A stretch of DNA of 58,055 nt from JAXHUM01 sp034189325 (lineage in GTDB: Bacteria; Desulfobacterota; DSM-4660; Desulfatiglandales; Desulfatiglandaceae): the NCBI GenBank assembly GCA_034189325.1, contig JAXHUM010000002.1, positions 1 to 58,055 on the forward strand, given 5' to 3'. The position numbers and the translations under genes are program-made. Position 1 is the stretch's first letter. Every line of letters starts with the position of its first letter. The notes under the pieces were generated by a model. The model was not told where the DNA came from and made no database searches. It worked only from the letters and a program-made list of their open reading frames with translations. Of the stretch, positions 7,951 to 16,925 are shown in pieces.

Positions 7951-9230
7951 TGCTCTAGAGGTCGAATAGAATCGATACTCCCCATATAGGGTTTTAGGGC
8001 CTCAGGTATTTTCACTGAGCCATCGGCCTGCTGGTAGTTTTCGAGTATAGCGACCATTGTCCTTCCGACAGCCAGCCCGGAGCCGTTTAGCGTATGTACG
8101 AGCCGTGTCCCGTTCTTATTCTTTTCTTTGTACCGGATACCTGCACGTCTCGCTTGAAAATCCGTAAAATTGCTACAGGAAGAAATCTCTCGATAGAGAC
8201 CTTGACCTGGAAGCCAGACCTCCAAGTCATAGGTCTTAGCGGCGGAAAAACCGATATCTCCGGTGCAAAGGGTAACCACACGGTATGGAAGCCCGAGTCG
8301 TTTCAATATCTCTTCTGCGTTTTCCGTTAATTTCTCCAGTTCATCGTATGAGCCTTCAGGTTTTACAAACTTCACCAGCTCCACCTTGTCGAATTGGTGC
8401 TGCCTTATAAGACCACGGGTATCCTTCCCATAGGATCCGGCCTCTGATCGAAAACAGGGCGTATAAGCAACATAATAAATCGGCAGATCATCACCGGAGA
8501 GGACCTCTTCTCGGTGAATGTTCGTTACAGGGACCTCAGCCGTAGGGATAAGGTACGAGTCCCTCCCCTCTATCTTGAAGAGATCCTCTTCAAATTTGGG
8601 CAATTGACCCGTACCTGTCATTGATGCAGAGTTGACTATAAAAGGAGGAAGCACCTCCCGATAACCATGCTCTTGTGTGTGGGTGTCAAGCATGAACGAG
8701 ATCAATGCCCTCTCCAGCTTGGCCCCCAGATTCCTTAGCAGGACAAACCTTGCTCCGGAGATCTTCGCCGCACTCGAAAAATCGAGGATCCCAAGTCTCT
8801 CACCGATTTCCCAGTGGGGAAGAGGATCGAAGTCCATATTACGAATCTCCCCCCATCTCCGGATCTCCGGATTATCCTCTTCGTCTTTGCCAACCGGCAC
8901 TGAATCGTGGGGAATGTTGGGAATAAGCATCAACATTTGGTTTAGCTCTTCTTCACATTGAGAGAGGTCCTTTTCCATCTCCTTTATGTCGGCAGAGACG
9001 CCCTTCATTTCAGTTATAAAATCAGTTGCGTCTTCCCCCTTTCTTTTCATGGCCGCGATTTCTTCAGTGACCTGATTTCGTCGATGGCGAAGTGCTTCTA
9101 TGGAGGTCAATGCCTCCCTTCTTTTTTTGTCCACGGTTTCGAACGTGGATAGATCAAGGTTGTATCCCCTATTATTCAAAACGCTTTTAAGAGTTTCCAG
9201 ATTTGTCCGAACAAATCTTAGGTCCAGCAT
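7947..9230 (-). CDS. serS: Seryl-tRNA synthetase
   Basis: This 427-aa class II synthetase charges tRNA-Ser with serine. The first 110 residues form the long helical arm that recognises the variable arm of tRNA-Ser. The catalytic core carries motif 2 (FRSEAGSYGKDTRGLIR) and motif 3 (GSGLAVGRTMVAILE), and the protein ends IPEALKPYMG, as usual. ATG at 9230 is preceded by AAGGAG. A promoter with TTGACC-17-TAGAAT lies at 9272-9300. Two of its substrates, tRNA-Ser(TGA) and tRNA-Ser(GCT), are encoded at 44.9-45.1 kb. Confidence 0.97.
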   Translation of the reverse strand: MLDLRFVRTNLETLKSVLNNRGYNLDLSTFETVDKKRREALTSIEALRHRRNQVTEEIAAMKRKGEDATDFITEMKGVSADIKEMEKDLSQCEEELNQMLMLIPNIPHDSVPVGKDEEDNPEIRRWGEIRNMDFDPLPHWEIGERLGILDFSSAAKISGARFVLLRNLGAKLERALISFMLDTHTQEHGYREVLPPFIVNSASMTGTGQLPKFEEDLFKIEGRDSYLIPTAEVPVTNIHREEVLSGDDLPIYYVAYTPCFRSEAGSYGKDTRGLIRQHQFDKVELVKFVKPEGSYDELEKLTENAEEILKRLGLPYRVVTLCTGDIGFSAAKTYDLEVWLPGQGLYREISSCSNFTDFQARRAGIRYKEKNKNGTRLVHTLNGSGLAVGRTMVAILENYQQADGSVKIPEALKPYMGSIDSIRPLEQ

Positions 9231-9569
9231 AAGAGTCTCCTTGAAATCCTCCTGTTTCTCTAAATAGTAATATTCTAGATGATATATGAATGTCGGTCAA
9301 ATCTTTTAGTGGGAATTTTGATATTGTGCTTAACCTGTGCCTGTGCTAAAAAACGACAGCTGGATGCAAACCTCGGTCCTTGTGCGGGTCCGATATCTAA
9401 CGGCCGTATCTGCCTCCTTCGGGGGAGGTGTGAGCGCTTTTTCTCACACCCTTGTTAATGAGTGCCACATGCTCCGTGGAACAATGACTATGTGGCTCCA
9501 AACATTACGGCGTATGACTCGATTTTTAAAAGACCTTTATACTTGAAAAGCCTCCTGGACAGATTGTTC
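9231..9569. other. Intergenic region with possible alternative hairpins before resB
   Basis: The region holds the serS promoter and, in the plus direction, two overlapping stem-loops. One pairs CCTCC with GGAGG around 9413-9428; the other pairs GGTGTGAG (9427-9434) with CTCACACC (9443-9450). They share the bases at 9427-9428, so only one can form fully. No U-run follows. No gene with a ribosome binding site is visible, and I do not recognise a known riboswitch. Confidence 0.4.
9272..9300 (-). promoter_or_regulatory. Promoter of the serS cluster
   Basis: On the minus strand TTGACC (9295-9300) and TAGAAT (9272-9277) are separated by 17 nt. Transcription would start near 9265, about 35 nt before the serS ATG. 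It would drive serS and the coupled transpeptidase gene, perhaps through glmS and plsC. Confidence 0.6.
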
Positions 9570-10991
9570 ATGGCACAATCCAATAGAAAATCTAACATCC
9601 TCTGGCACTTTTTTAAATCCGTCAAGCTGACGATTGTTCTCTTGATCATCCTGGCGGTCCTATCGATTTTAGGTACTATTATACCTCAGAAGGGGCAGGG
9701 AGCGCACGAATTCGCCAGGACCCTCACACCTGAGCTGTTTCATCTTTTCAAGTCGTTGAATCTGTTTGACATGTACCACTCCCTCTGGTTCAGGTTGATT
9801 ATTGGCTGTTTGGCCTTAAATCTTATCATCTGTTCGCTTGATCGTCTCCCCGGGACACTTAAGCTGATCCGGACCCCTTCCAGGCCTGATCGGAACAGGC
9901 CTTTTGAAGACCTCCCCGAAGAACAACTTCTTGTGGTGCAGGAAAACAGGAAGGAGGCCCCTGATCGCGTGGCTGGGCTTTTGAGAAAAAGATACCGCGC
10001 TGTTCAGGAAAAACAGGCTGGAGAGAATCATTTTTTCTACGTGACAAAAGGCGGCTATTCCCGTTTTGGATTCTATTTCGTTCATTTGAGTATACTCATT
10101 ATACTGGCTGGCGCCCTGGTAGGGTCATTTTCAGGTTTTGAGGCCTATATGGAGATCGTGGAAGGAGAAAAGAGGGATACGGCAGTTCTAAGGGACGGGA
10201 TGGGATCAATAAAACTGGGTTTTGATGTCCAGCTGGATAAATTCTCTCTGGACGTCTATGACAATGGAATGCCCAGAGAGTACCGATCAGACCTTACATT
10301 CATCATCGACGGGAGGTTCGTTAAAAAACAGAGCGTTATCGTGAATGATCCCGCTGTATTTATGGGAATCTCTTTCTATCAGTCGAGTTATGGATCTGTC
10401 CCGTCGAAAGATGTCCGTATCAGGATTCGTCGTCCGGATTCGCCACAAGGTTTTATAACCCGGGAGGTTGCTCGTGGCGGCGTATACCCTATGGCTGATG
10501 ACGATGGAGAATTTCAGGTCCTGGATATCAGGACCGACCTCATGCGGATGGGACCGGCCGTTCTTATTGCTGTGAGGAAGAATGAAAAGGAGATAATGCG
10601 CTTTTGGGTATTTCAGAACTGGGAGGTGGCAAAAGAGAGACTTCCCGGTCCAATGGCGCAGTCTCTCATGTTCAACCCTTCAGCCTTCAAACCCTATACC
10701 TTCATCCTAGACAAACTGGAAACCAGAAAATACACTGTACTCCAGGTCAACAGAGACCCCGGCGTCCCTATTGTATGGATAGGGTGTTTTCTTATGGTGG
10801 CCGGCTTTTTCGTGACTTTTTTCATGTTTCACAGGAGGATCTGGATACGGGTCACACTCAAGGAAAGGGCAACGGAAATCGCTGTCGCCGGGACTTCAAA
10901 CAAAAATCAGGTGGCCCTGCAAAACGAACTGAAACACCTGACACAGGAACTAAAAAACCTTATGGCAACAATGGAAAGAAGGCATGCATAG
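9570..10991 (+). CDS. resB: System II cytochrome c biogenesis protein ResB/Ccs1
   Basis: The product has 473 aa from ATG 9570. It has three membrane segments in the N-terminal half (about residues 20-40, 70-90 and 165-190), then a large extracytoplasmic domain, then a last membrane segment around 395-420 and a cytoplasmic tail rich in Glu and Lys. The sequence FKSVKLTIVLLIILAVLS followed by GTIIPQ is the standard ResB start, which is why I prefer this ATG over a GTG at 9462 that has no ribosome binding site. ResB works with CcsA to move haem across the membrane and attach it to apocytochromes c. It overlaps ccsA by 8 bp. Confidence 0.92.
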   Translation: MAQSNRKSNILWHFFKSVKLTIVLLIILAVLSILGTIIPQKGQGAHEFARTLTPELFHLFKSLNLFDMYHSLWFRLIIGCLALNLIICSLDRLPGTLKLIRTPSRPDRNRPFEDLPEEQLLVVQENRKEAPDRVAGLLRKRYRAVQEKQAGENHFFYVTKGGYSRFGFYFVHLSILIILAGALVGSFSGFEAYMEIVEGEKRDTAVLRDGMGSIKLGFDVQLDKFSLDVYDNGMPREYRSDLTFIIDGRFVKKQSVIVNDPAVFMGISFYQSSYGSVPSKDVRIRIRRPDSPQGFITREVARGGVYPMADDDGEFQVLDIRTDLMRMGPAVLIAVRKNEKEIMRFWVFQNWEVAKERLPGPMAQSLMFNPSAFKPYTFILDKLETRKYTVLQVNRDPGVPIVWIGCFLMVAGFFVTFFMFHRRIWIRVTLKERATEIAVAGTSNKNQVALQNELKHLTQELKNLMATMERRHA

Positions 10992-11826
10992 TTCCTCAAT
11001 GATTTTCAGCTATATCACCTTTGTCTATTTCGGGGCCTTCGTATTCTACCTGTTCATGATGGTTATGGGAAGAAGTGGTCCAGGTAGGGTGGCGACATTT
11101 ATCTTGTGGATGGGGTTTGTTGCGCATACCTTTGCGATCCTATTGAGATGGTTTGAATCCTATCAGATGGGAATAGGGCATGCCCCTCTTTCCGACCTCT
11201 ACGAATCTCTTGTGTTTTTTTCTTGGGCCATCGTTCTTCTTTATGTTCTCGTGGAATGGCGGACCAAAAACAGGTCCTTTGGAACATTCGTGACGCCTCT
11301 CGCGTTCCTGGCCATGGCCTACGCCTCTTTTTCACCCGGTATCGAGAGTCAGATTCGGCCTCTACTTCCCGCCCTCAAAAGTAACTGGCTTATTAGTCAC
11401 GTTGTTACCTGTTTTTTCGGGTACGCCGCCTTTGGAATTGCCTTTGGGGTAAGCTTGATGTACCTCATAAAGAGACTCGATAAGGGGGGAAGAGAACGGT
11501 CCCTGTTGACACTGATACCCGCTACCGGAATACTCGATGATTTGAATCACCAGATGATGGTGATAGGCTTTATTATGCTGACACTCGGGATTATCACTGG
11601 GTCTGTGTGGGCCCAGTCGGCATGGGGTCGCTACTGGGGGTGGGATCCGAAGGAAACGGCCTCTCTGATTACCTGGCTTGTGTATGCCTCTGCTCTCCAT
11701 TCGCGTTTGATAGTTGGATGGAGGGGGAAAAAGACGGCCATCCTTTGCATTATTGGTTTCTTCTGCGTCCTCATGACCTATTTCGGGGTCAATTTTCTCA
11801 CTGGGCTCCATAGCTATGCAAAATAA
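10984..11826 (+). CDS. ccsA: System II cytochrome c haem lyase subunit CcsA (CcmC/CcmF superfamily)
   Basis: This 280-aa polytopic membrane protein carries the haem-handling WWD-type motif WGRYWGWDPKETASLITW at about residues 210-227, plus conserved His residues in ISHVVTCFFGYAAFG and in the last segment. Together with ResB it forms the haem export and ligation complex. This agrees with a respiratory sulfate reducer rich in multihaem cytochromes. Its ATG lies within the end of resB (8-bp overlap). A second ATG 6 codons in could also be used. Confidence 0.93.
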   Translation: MHSSSMIFSYITFVYFGAFVFYLFMMVMGRSGPGRVATFILWMGFVAHTFAILLRWFESYQMGIGHAPLSDLYESLVFFSWAIVLLYVLVEWRTKNRSFGTFVTPLAFLAMAYASFSPGIESQIRPLLPALKSNWLISHVVTCFFGYAAFGIAFGVSLMYLIKRLDKGGRERSLLTLIPATGILDDLNHQMMVIGFIMLTLGIITGSVWAQSAWGRYWGWDPKETASLITWLVYASALHSRLIVGWRGKKTAILCIIGFFCVLMTYFGVNFLTGLHSYAK

Positions 11827-11980
11827 GGAGGTCTGGGCCGAGAAAGCAGCCATGGAAATCAGGCTGTCTCTTTTATAGCTTATTAGGTATAGATCTTGTT
11901 GGCATATGGCTTGCAGTTTGAGAGACAAAACCTAATTCCTCGAGTCCAGGGGGCTTGGAAGACTGCCCTATAACTCTTGG

Positions 11981-12097
11981 ATGATTATCAGCCTTCTGCT
12001 CTTACTATCGGTATTGTCCGATCAGAAGAAGACAGAAGAAAAGAGGAGGCTTATGGATAAGAACTCCGGTTCCCAAAGGCCTCGCATCGAAGTATGA
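11981..12097 (+). CDS. Possible 38-aa membrane micropeptide
   Basis: ATG at 11981 opens 38 codons: a hydrophobic start (MIISLLLLLSVLS) followed by a charged tail (DQKKTEEKRRLMDKN). The layout resembles a small single-pass membrane protein. Only a weak GG lies before the ATG, and no family is recognised. It may be chance. Confidence 0.2.
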   Translation: MIISLLLLLSVLSDQKKTEEKRRLMDKNSGSQRPRIEV

Positions 12098-12236
12098 TGC
12101 GTTAGATTAATGAATGGGATGGAAAAATAGCAATCTCAGCGAATTTTGAGGTCTTTGAGGGAGACGCCCTTCAATGTAAACCGTAGGTTATCGCTTGACC
12201 CTATTCAACGGTCCTTTTATACTCGCTGTCGAGAAT

Positions 12237-12279
12237 TTGACGCTTATTCCGTTTCGTAATCCGATAATTGACGCTTATT
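12237..12279 (+). repeat. Direct repeat TTGACGCTTATT, two copies 31 bp apart
   Basis: TTGACGCTTATT occurs at 12237-12248 and again at 12268-12279. The 31-bp spacing is close to three helical turns. The second copy includes the -35 hexamer of the mltD promoter candidate. The upstream copy could be a regulator site or a duplicated promoter part. Confidence 0.6.
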
Positions 12280-12296
12280 GCCGGTTCCACTACATT
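12268..12296 (+). promoter_or_regulatory. Promoter candidate for mltD
   Basis: TTGACG (12268-12273) and TACATT (12291-12296) are separated by 17 nt. Transcription would begin near 12303, about 30 nt before the ATG at 12332. Confidence 0.5.
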
Positions 12297-12331
12297 CAAT
12301 CTCATGCTCAATTATCCACTTGCGGAGAAAA

Positions 12332-14215
12332 ATGGAGACAATTTCAAGGTTTTTTTACTTCAAGGGACTGATTGTACTTCTTGGGCTGATCTTGTATATG
12401 GGATGTGCTCCGAACACTTCTCATCTGATACCTGATCAAAAAACTCCCACCGATCAGAAAATAATGATTGAGCCTCCCTCATCAGCTCAAACGGCCCTCC
12501 TCGAAAAGGAGATGGCAGTGCCTGTTGCAGAGGAGGAGGGGCCTAAGGTCCTGGTTGGTGATAAGGACGACTTTAACCACGAAAAGGATCCTGTGCAGGC
12601 TAACGATTCAGAAAACAGAATCCAAACCTCGGAACCTGAAGCCAAACCCAAATCTGATCAGGAAAAGCTCGACTCGGCCCTGGAGTTCTGCCAGGCTTCT
12701 GGAGAATATTGGGAACAGGGGGACCTCGATAATGCCCTTGACGCCCTGGATGAGGCCTTTTCCCTCATATTGGAGGTGAGCCCGGATCAAAGTCCTGAGA
12801 TCTTACAGCAACGGGATGATCTGCGGTTTACGATATCCAAGCGCATCCTGGAGATCTATACATCGAGGGCTACGGTTACGAATGGAAATCACAAGGCCAT
12901 CCCGTTCGAGATGAATAGCCATGTGCAGGCGGCCCTCAAGCTGTTCAAGGGAAAGGAGAAGAAGTTTTTTCTTGACTCTTATCGACGTTCAGGAAGATAC
13001 CGTCCTTTCATTATAAAGGCTCTCCGTGAGGCAGGCCTGCCTGAAGATATCTCGTGGTTGCCGTTAATAGAAAGCGGATTCAAGGTAAAGGCCTTCTCAA
13101 GAGCCAGGGCCCTAGGTATGTGGCAGTTTATAGCTTCAACAGGCTACAAATTCGGCTTGAAGCGGAATCGTTGGATCGACGAAAGAATGGATCCTGAAAA
13201 ATCTACAATGGCCGCCATAGCCTACCTAAAAGAACTGCACCAGATCTTCGGAGATTGGACCACTGCCCTCGCAGCTTACAACTGTGGTGAGGGAGCCGTG
13301 CTCAAGGCTATAAGAAGACAGAAGATCAATTACCTGGATAACTTTTGGGATCTTTACGAAATCCTTCCGAGGGAGACTGCCTCTTACGTACCACGGTTCC
13401 TTGCGGTCGTACATATTCTGAGCGATCCCGAGGCCCATGGCATCGAGTTACCTCCGGTGTATGACGAATTCCAAACCGAAAAGGTCGCAATTGAAAAACA
13501 GGTCCATCTCAAGACAGTTGCCAGACATTTGGACATACCTTTCAAAGATCTGAAGGAACTCAATCCTGAACTGCGATATGATTTTACTCCCGATACTGCC
13601 TATACCATCAGAGTGCCCAAAGACAAGAAAGCCCTTTTTCTTGCTGAATTGGACAATATACCGATATATAGACCTCCCGTACCTGCATACATAGTACACA
13701 GGGTGAGGAGAGGAGAATCACTATCCACTATCGCCAATAAATACAGAACAAGCGTTAGATCCATCATGAATCTGAACAGGCTGAGGAGCAAACGATACAT
13801 AAAGGCCGGTTGGAAGCTCAAGATCCCAACCAGGGGACGTTATCTGACCCTCAAAAGGAATATACCGGCCGCACCTGCAACTAGGATAAAAGGAAAAACC
13901 ATAGAGTACACTGTGCATAAGGGTGATTCTCTATGGAAAATAGCGAATCGTTTCGGGACAACAACCAAGGCCATACAGGTTCAGAATCAACTCAAAGACA
14001 CGGAACTGAAAAAGGGACAGGTTCTGATTATTTCCAGAGGTCTTCCTACGGATGAGGATTTAAAGACCAAGAGCTATGTGGTCATGAAGGGGGATTCCTC
14101 CTATGTTATTGCCCAAAAGCATCAGATGACCCTGTCCAAGTTCCTGAGGATAAACGATTTGACCCCGAGGAGCACCATCTATCCCGGCCAGATTGTGCTG
14201 GTTAAGGCAGAGTAG
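12332..14215 (+). CDS. mltD: Membrane-bound lytic murein transglycosylase D with LysM repeats (lipoprotein)
   Basis: The product is 627 aa. The N terminus has a lipoprotein signal ending LILYMGC, so it should be anchored in the outer membrane. An acidic low-complexity linker follows, then a family 1 SLT domain (about residues 225-370) with the catalytic Glu in PLIESGF and the motifs LGMWQFI and AAYNCGEGAV. Three clear LysM modules lie at about 460-505, 530-575 and 580-625, after a more degenerate one. It cleaves peptidoglycan glycan strands to anhydromuropeptides during wall growth. I chose ATG 12332 because GGAG precedes it and it gives a proper signal peptide; an upstream ATG would add 18 residues. 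It appears monocistronic. Confidence 0.93.
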   Translation: METISRFFYFKGLIVLLGLILYMGCAPNTSHLIPDQKTPTDQKIMIEPPSSAQTALLEKEMAVPVAEEEGPKVLVGDKDDFNHEKDPVQANDSENRIQTSEPEAKPKSDQEKLDSALEFCQASGEYWEQGDLDNALDALDEAFSLILEVSPDQSPEILQQRDDLRFTISKRILEIYTSRATVTNGNHKAIPFEMNSHVQAALKLFKGKEKKFFLDSYRRSGRYRPFIIKALREAGLPEDISWLPLIESGFKVKAFSRARALGMWQFIASTGYKFGLKRNRWIDERMDPEKSTMAAIAYLKELHQIFGDWTTALAAYNCGEGAVLKAIRRQKINYLDNFWDLYEILPRETASYVPRFLAVVHILSDPEAHGIELPPVYDEFQTEKVAIEKQVHLKTVARHLDIPFKDLKELNPELRYDFTPDTAYTIRVPKDKKALFLAELDNIPIYRPPVPAYIVHRVRRGESLSTIANKYRTSVRSIMNLNRLRSKRYIKAGWKLKIPTRGRYLTLKRNIPAAPATRIKGKTIEYTVHKGDSLWKIANRFGTTTKAIQVQNQLKDTELKKGQVLIISRGLPTDEDLKTKSYVVMKGDSSYVIAQKHQMTLSKFLRINDLTPRSTIYPGQIVLVKAE

Positions 14216-14357
14216 TTGTTCTCTAACTCAAGCGCTATTAGTTCTGAGACTCGGGGCAGCTGATTGTATCGATGACTTTTCTGTTGCCCGCTGGAGTATC
14301 CCTTTCGAATCCTACCGCAATCCGATCTACAATTCACAATCCCACTCTGTGATCTCC

Positions 14358-15533
14358 TCATTCGCCCACTGCAGTCTTTTCACTGTAAACGAGTTCAATG
14401 ACCGTGACTTCCGGAGGGGATAGAAAACGGATAGGGGGACCCCATGTGCCAGCCCCCCTGCTTACATACAGATAGGAGTTTGTCGAGATTTCAAAAAGGC
14501 CTCCATCCGTGGGAAACGCCAATTGAGTGAGCAGGCTGAAAGGAAATATCTGTCCGCCATGTGTGTGGCCTGAAAGCTGGAGATCGAAAAGGCCCTCGGA
14601 CTGCTCAAAGATGACGGGCCTATGTTTCAACAAAAGGGTAAATCGTTCTCTGGGAAGCCTTGTAAGTATATCCGCCTCCGATTCAGATCCGACCGATTTG
14701 TCCCATCCGGTAGCATCATCAACTCCCGCAATATTGATCCCTGCGGAAATGGTGAGGCCTTGCCCCCGTAGAAGAGAGAATCCTGATTTTGTTGTAAAAT
14801 CTATGGCTTGTTGGAGGCCTGCGTAGTATTCATGATTTCCCGTCACTGCGAAACCTCCGTATTTTGAATCGATCTCATGAAGCATATCAGCAAGGGGCGA
14901 GATATTATCAATGTCCCCATCCAGGAGATCTCCAGTGGACACGAAAATGTCGGGGGCCTCTTCTTTTACAGCCTTAATAATCCGTCTCAGCCTCTCTTCC
15001 CTTACAATGAGTCCAAGATGGACATCGGAGATCTGTACGATTTTCAGTCTCCCAAGGTTCTTTGGTATTTTGGAGGTCTCAATGATGAGGCGCTCCGTCC
15101 GGACATGGGTGGCTTCAAAAAAGCCGTAAGTGACAACAAGAAAAGAAAACGACAAAGAGATAAAAAAGGAAAGACCGGGCGCAAGAGTATACCTGACCAG
15201 GTCTTTGTTTAGAATGATTGAGGTAATATAAACAAAAAAGCGATATATATCAAAGGCGAAGGACCAAGAATCAAACAAGAATAGAAAGCCCATCCATGTG
15301 TAGGTGATATAGGCCAGGATGCGGATGAAGGACTCATGTTCAATCTTGGAAAAGAGATGGACAACAAGGGGAGAGATGACCATCACAAACATGAAGAAAA
15401 TAATCAGGGCGCTGATTCGAGAGTCAAGGGAAAAGGCTCTCTTCAACTTAATGAAGGCGTAGAAATGGAGGCTCCCGTATAGGACAATAAATGTCGTAAG
15501 GAACAGAGCCATTGCAGTTAATTTATGGGTCAA
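14358..15533 (-). CDS. Membrane-anchored calcineurin-like metallophosphoesterase (YkuE/YaeI type)
   Basis: The product is 391 aa. The first 150 residues contain about four to five membrane segments. The phosphoesterase domain follows with its metal ligands in order: QISDVHLG, STGDLLDGD, VTGNHEYYAG, LKHRP and LSGHTHGGQIFP. Members of this group act on lipid or cell-wall substrates such as UDP-2,3-diacylglucosamine-like molecules, but the substrate here is unknown. The start is a TTG at 15533 with AAGGAG 8 nt upstream; an ATG seven codons downstream has no such site. It converges with mltD. Confidence 0.88.
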   Translation of the reverse strand: MTHKLTAMALFLTTFIVLYGSLHFYAFIKLKRAFSLDSRISALIIFFMFVMVISPLVVHLFSKIEHESFIRILAYITYTWMGFLFLFDSWSFAFDIYRFFVYITSIILNKDLVRYTLAPGLSFFISLSFSFLVVTYGFFEATHVRTERLIIETSKIPKNLGRLKIVQISDVHLGLIVREERLRRIIKAVKEEAPDIFVSTGDLLDGDIDNISPLADMLHEIDSKYGGFAVTGNHEYYAGLQQAIDFTTKSGFSLLRGQGLTISAGINIAGVDDATGWDKSVGSESEADILTRLPRERFTLLLKHRPVIFEQSEGLFDLQLSGHTHGGQIFPFSLLTQLAFPTDGGLFEISTNSYLYVSRGAGTWGPPIRFLSPPEVTVIELVYSEKTAVGE

Positions 15534-15717
15534 GCCGATATCTCCTTAAAAAATCAAACCATAGTGACTCGATCACTCTTCCAGTCACGACAGAATAAGT
15601 CAGGTTATTGTCTGATTGTCAAAAAAGGAATATGTTGCCTTGGTTCTAATATCTTCATGCCCGGTAAAAATAGTCCCCGATGTTGGGCGGAGGAATAGTG
15701 TGGGTCATTTCAGTGCA

Positions 15718-16764
15718 TTACAGCTTTCGCCAAAACTTGCCATGGAAGGTGCGGACCTGTTTCAGAATATAATCAAGATTCTGGTGGTCGGCCCGGGACG
15801 TCATATTTCCGCAGTCACTTTTTGACATCCCCGAAAGCTCTTTCAATACTGCCTTGACAGAGTCTCTCAGCCCCGTGAGATTATAACCGCCTTCCAGTGT
15901 GAACACTGCTCTCCCCTCACAACAGGCATCAGCCATATCCATTATCGACCTTGTCAGACAGGCAAAACCACTCGGTGTGACCAACATCCCTCCTAAGGGA
16001 TCATCTTGGTATATATCAAATCCTGTAGATACAAGAATCAACTCAGGTTCAAATTGTCGGGCAATCGGCTTAAGTATGTTTTCGAAAATCGCTACATATT
16101 CCCCATCCCCATATCCTGATGATAAGGGGACATTCACTGTGAACCCCGTACCTAAATCCTTTCCGGTCTCATGAAAGGCGCCGGTCCCGGGGTAGTGAGG
16201 ATATTGATGGGTCGAGAAATAAAGGATGGAAGGATCGGCCTCAAAAGAATGTTGCGTTCCGTTGCCGTGATGGAGATCCCAATCCACTATAAGAATTCTT
16301 TTCAAACCATGGGCGTCTTGAGCGTATCTGGCGGCAACAGCCACGTTATTGAATAGGCAAAAACCCATACCCCGATTCCTTTCAGCATGATGGCCGGGCG
16401 GCCTGACCAAGGCTAAGGCGTTTCTGAGTTCTCCCAATATCACCTTATCGATCGCCTGACAGAGTCCGCCTGCAGCCAGAAGTGCGGCATTGTAAGATCC
16501 GGAGGATGTCGTCGTATCGGCATCGAGAGAAACGTATGGCTTGCCTTCTGTCTCTGCCACCGCGTCAATGTAGTCGGAGCTATGGATCCGGAGAAGTTCA
16601 CCCTTCGTGGCCTTTCTTACGGCAATTTCCGAGAAATGTCCCGACATTTCCGGTTCGTCCAGCATGGCATATATAACCTCCAGACGCCGTGGGCTTTCCG
16701 GATGATAATCGCCGGGCCGGTGATCAATATACCTGTTGTCTCTAACAATGCCTGTTATTCCCAT
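15718..16764 (-). CDS. Histone deacetylase-family amidohydrolase (acetylpolyamine/AcuC type)
   Basis: The 348-aa product has the family hallmarks: PPGHHAE (the two catalytic His), the zinc ligands in VDWDLHHGNGTQ, the third ligand Asp in STGFDIYQDDPLGG, and the catalytic Tyr in LEGGYN. Bacterial members deacetylate acetylpolyamines, acetyl-lysine on proteins such as acetyl-CoA synthetase, or other small amides. The natural substrate cannot be read from sequence. AGGAGG lies 6 nt before the ATG. It has no evident operon partner. Confidence 0.9.
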   Translation of the reverse strand: MGITGIVRDNRYIDHRPGDYHPESPRRLEVIYAMLDEPEMSGHFSEIAVRKATKGELLRIHSSDYIDAVAETEGKPYVSLDADTTTSSGSYNAALLAAGGLCQAIDKVILGELRNALALVRPPGHHAERNRGMGFCLFNNVAVAARYAQDAHGLKRILIVDWDLHHGNGTQHSFEADPSILYFSTHQYPHYPGTGAFHETGKDLGTGFTVNVPLSSGYGDGEYVAIFENILKPIARQFEPELILVSTGFDIYQDDPLGGMLVTPSGFACLTRSIMDMADACCEGRAVFTLEGGYNLTGLRDSVKAVLKELSGMSKSDCGNMTSRADHQNLDYILKQVRTFHGKFWRKL

Positions 16765-16925
16765 GATGCCTCCTGTATTTCACCTTCATAACAAAATGAT
16801 CAAAAAAGAACAGATTATTACCGGACCATGATGAAACGCCTGAAGAGGAAACAATGAATCGAAAATGAGTGATGTGCTCCTGAATTTGGATCCGGGATGT
16901 GAGATATCCCTTCGATCTGCAAATG

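Larger units (their letters stand above)
11827..12331. other. Intergenic region after ccsA
   Basis: About 500 bp. It contains a weak candidate micro-ORF (11981-12097) and, near its right end, the mltD promoter and a pair of direct repeats, all listed separately. Nothing else is recognisable. Confidence 0.4.
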
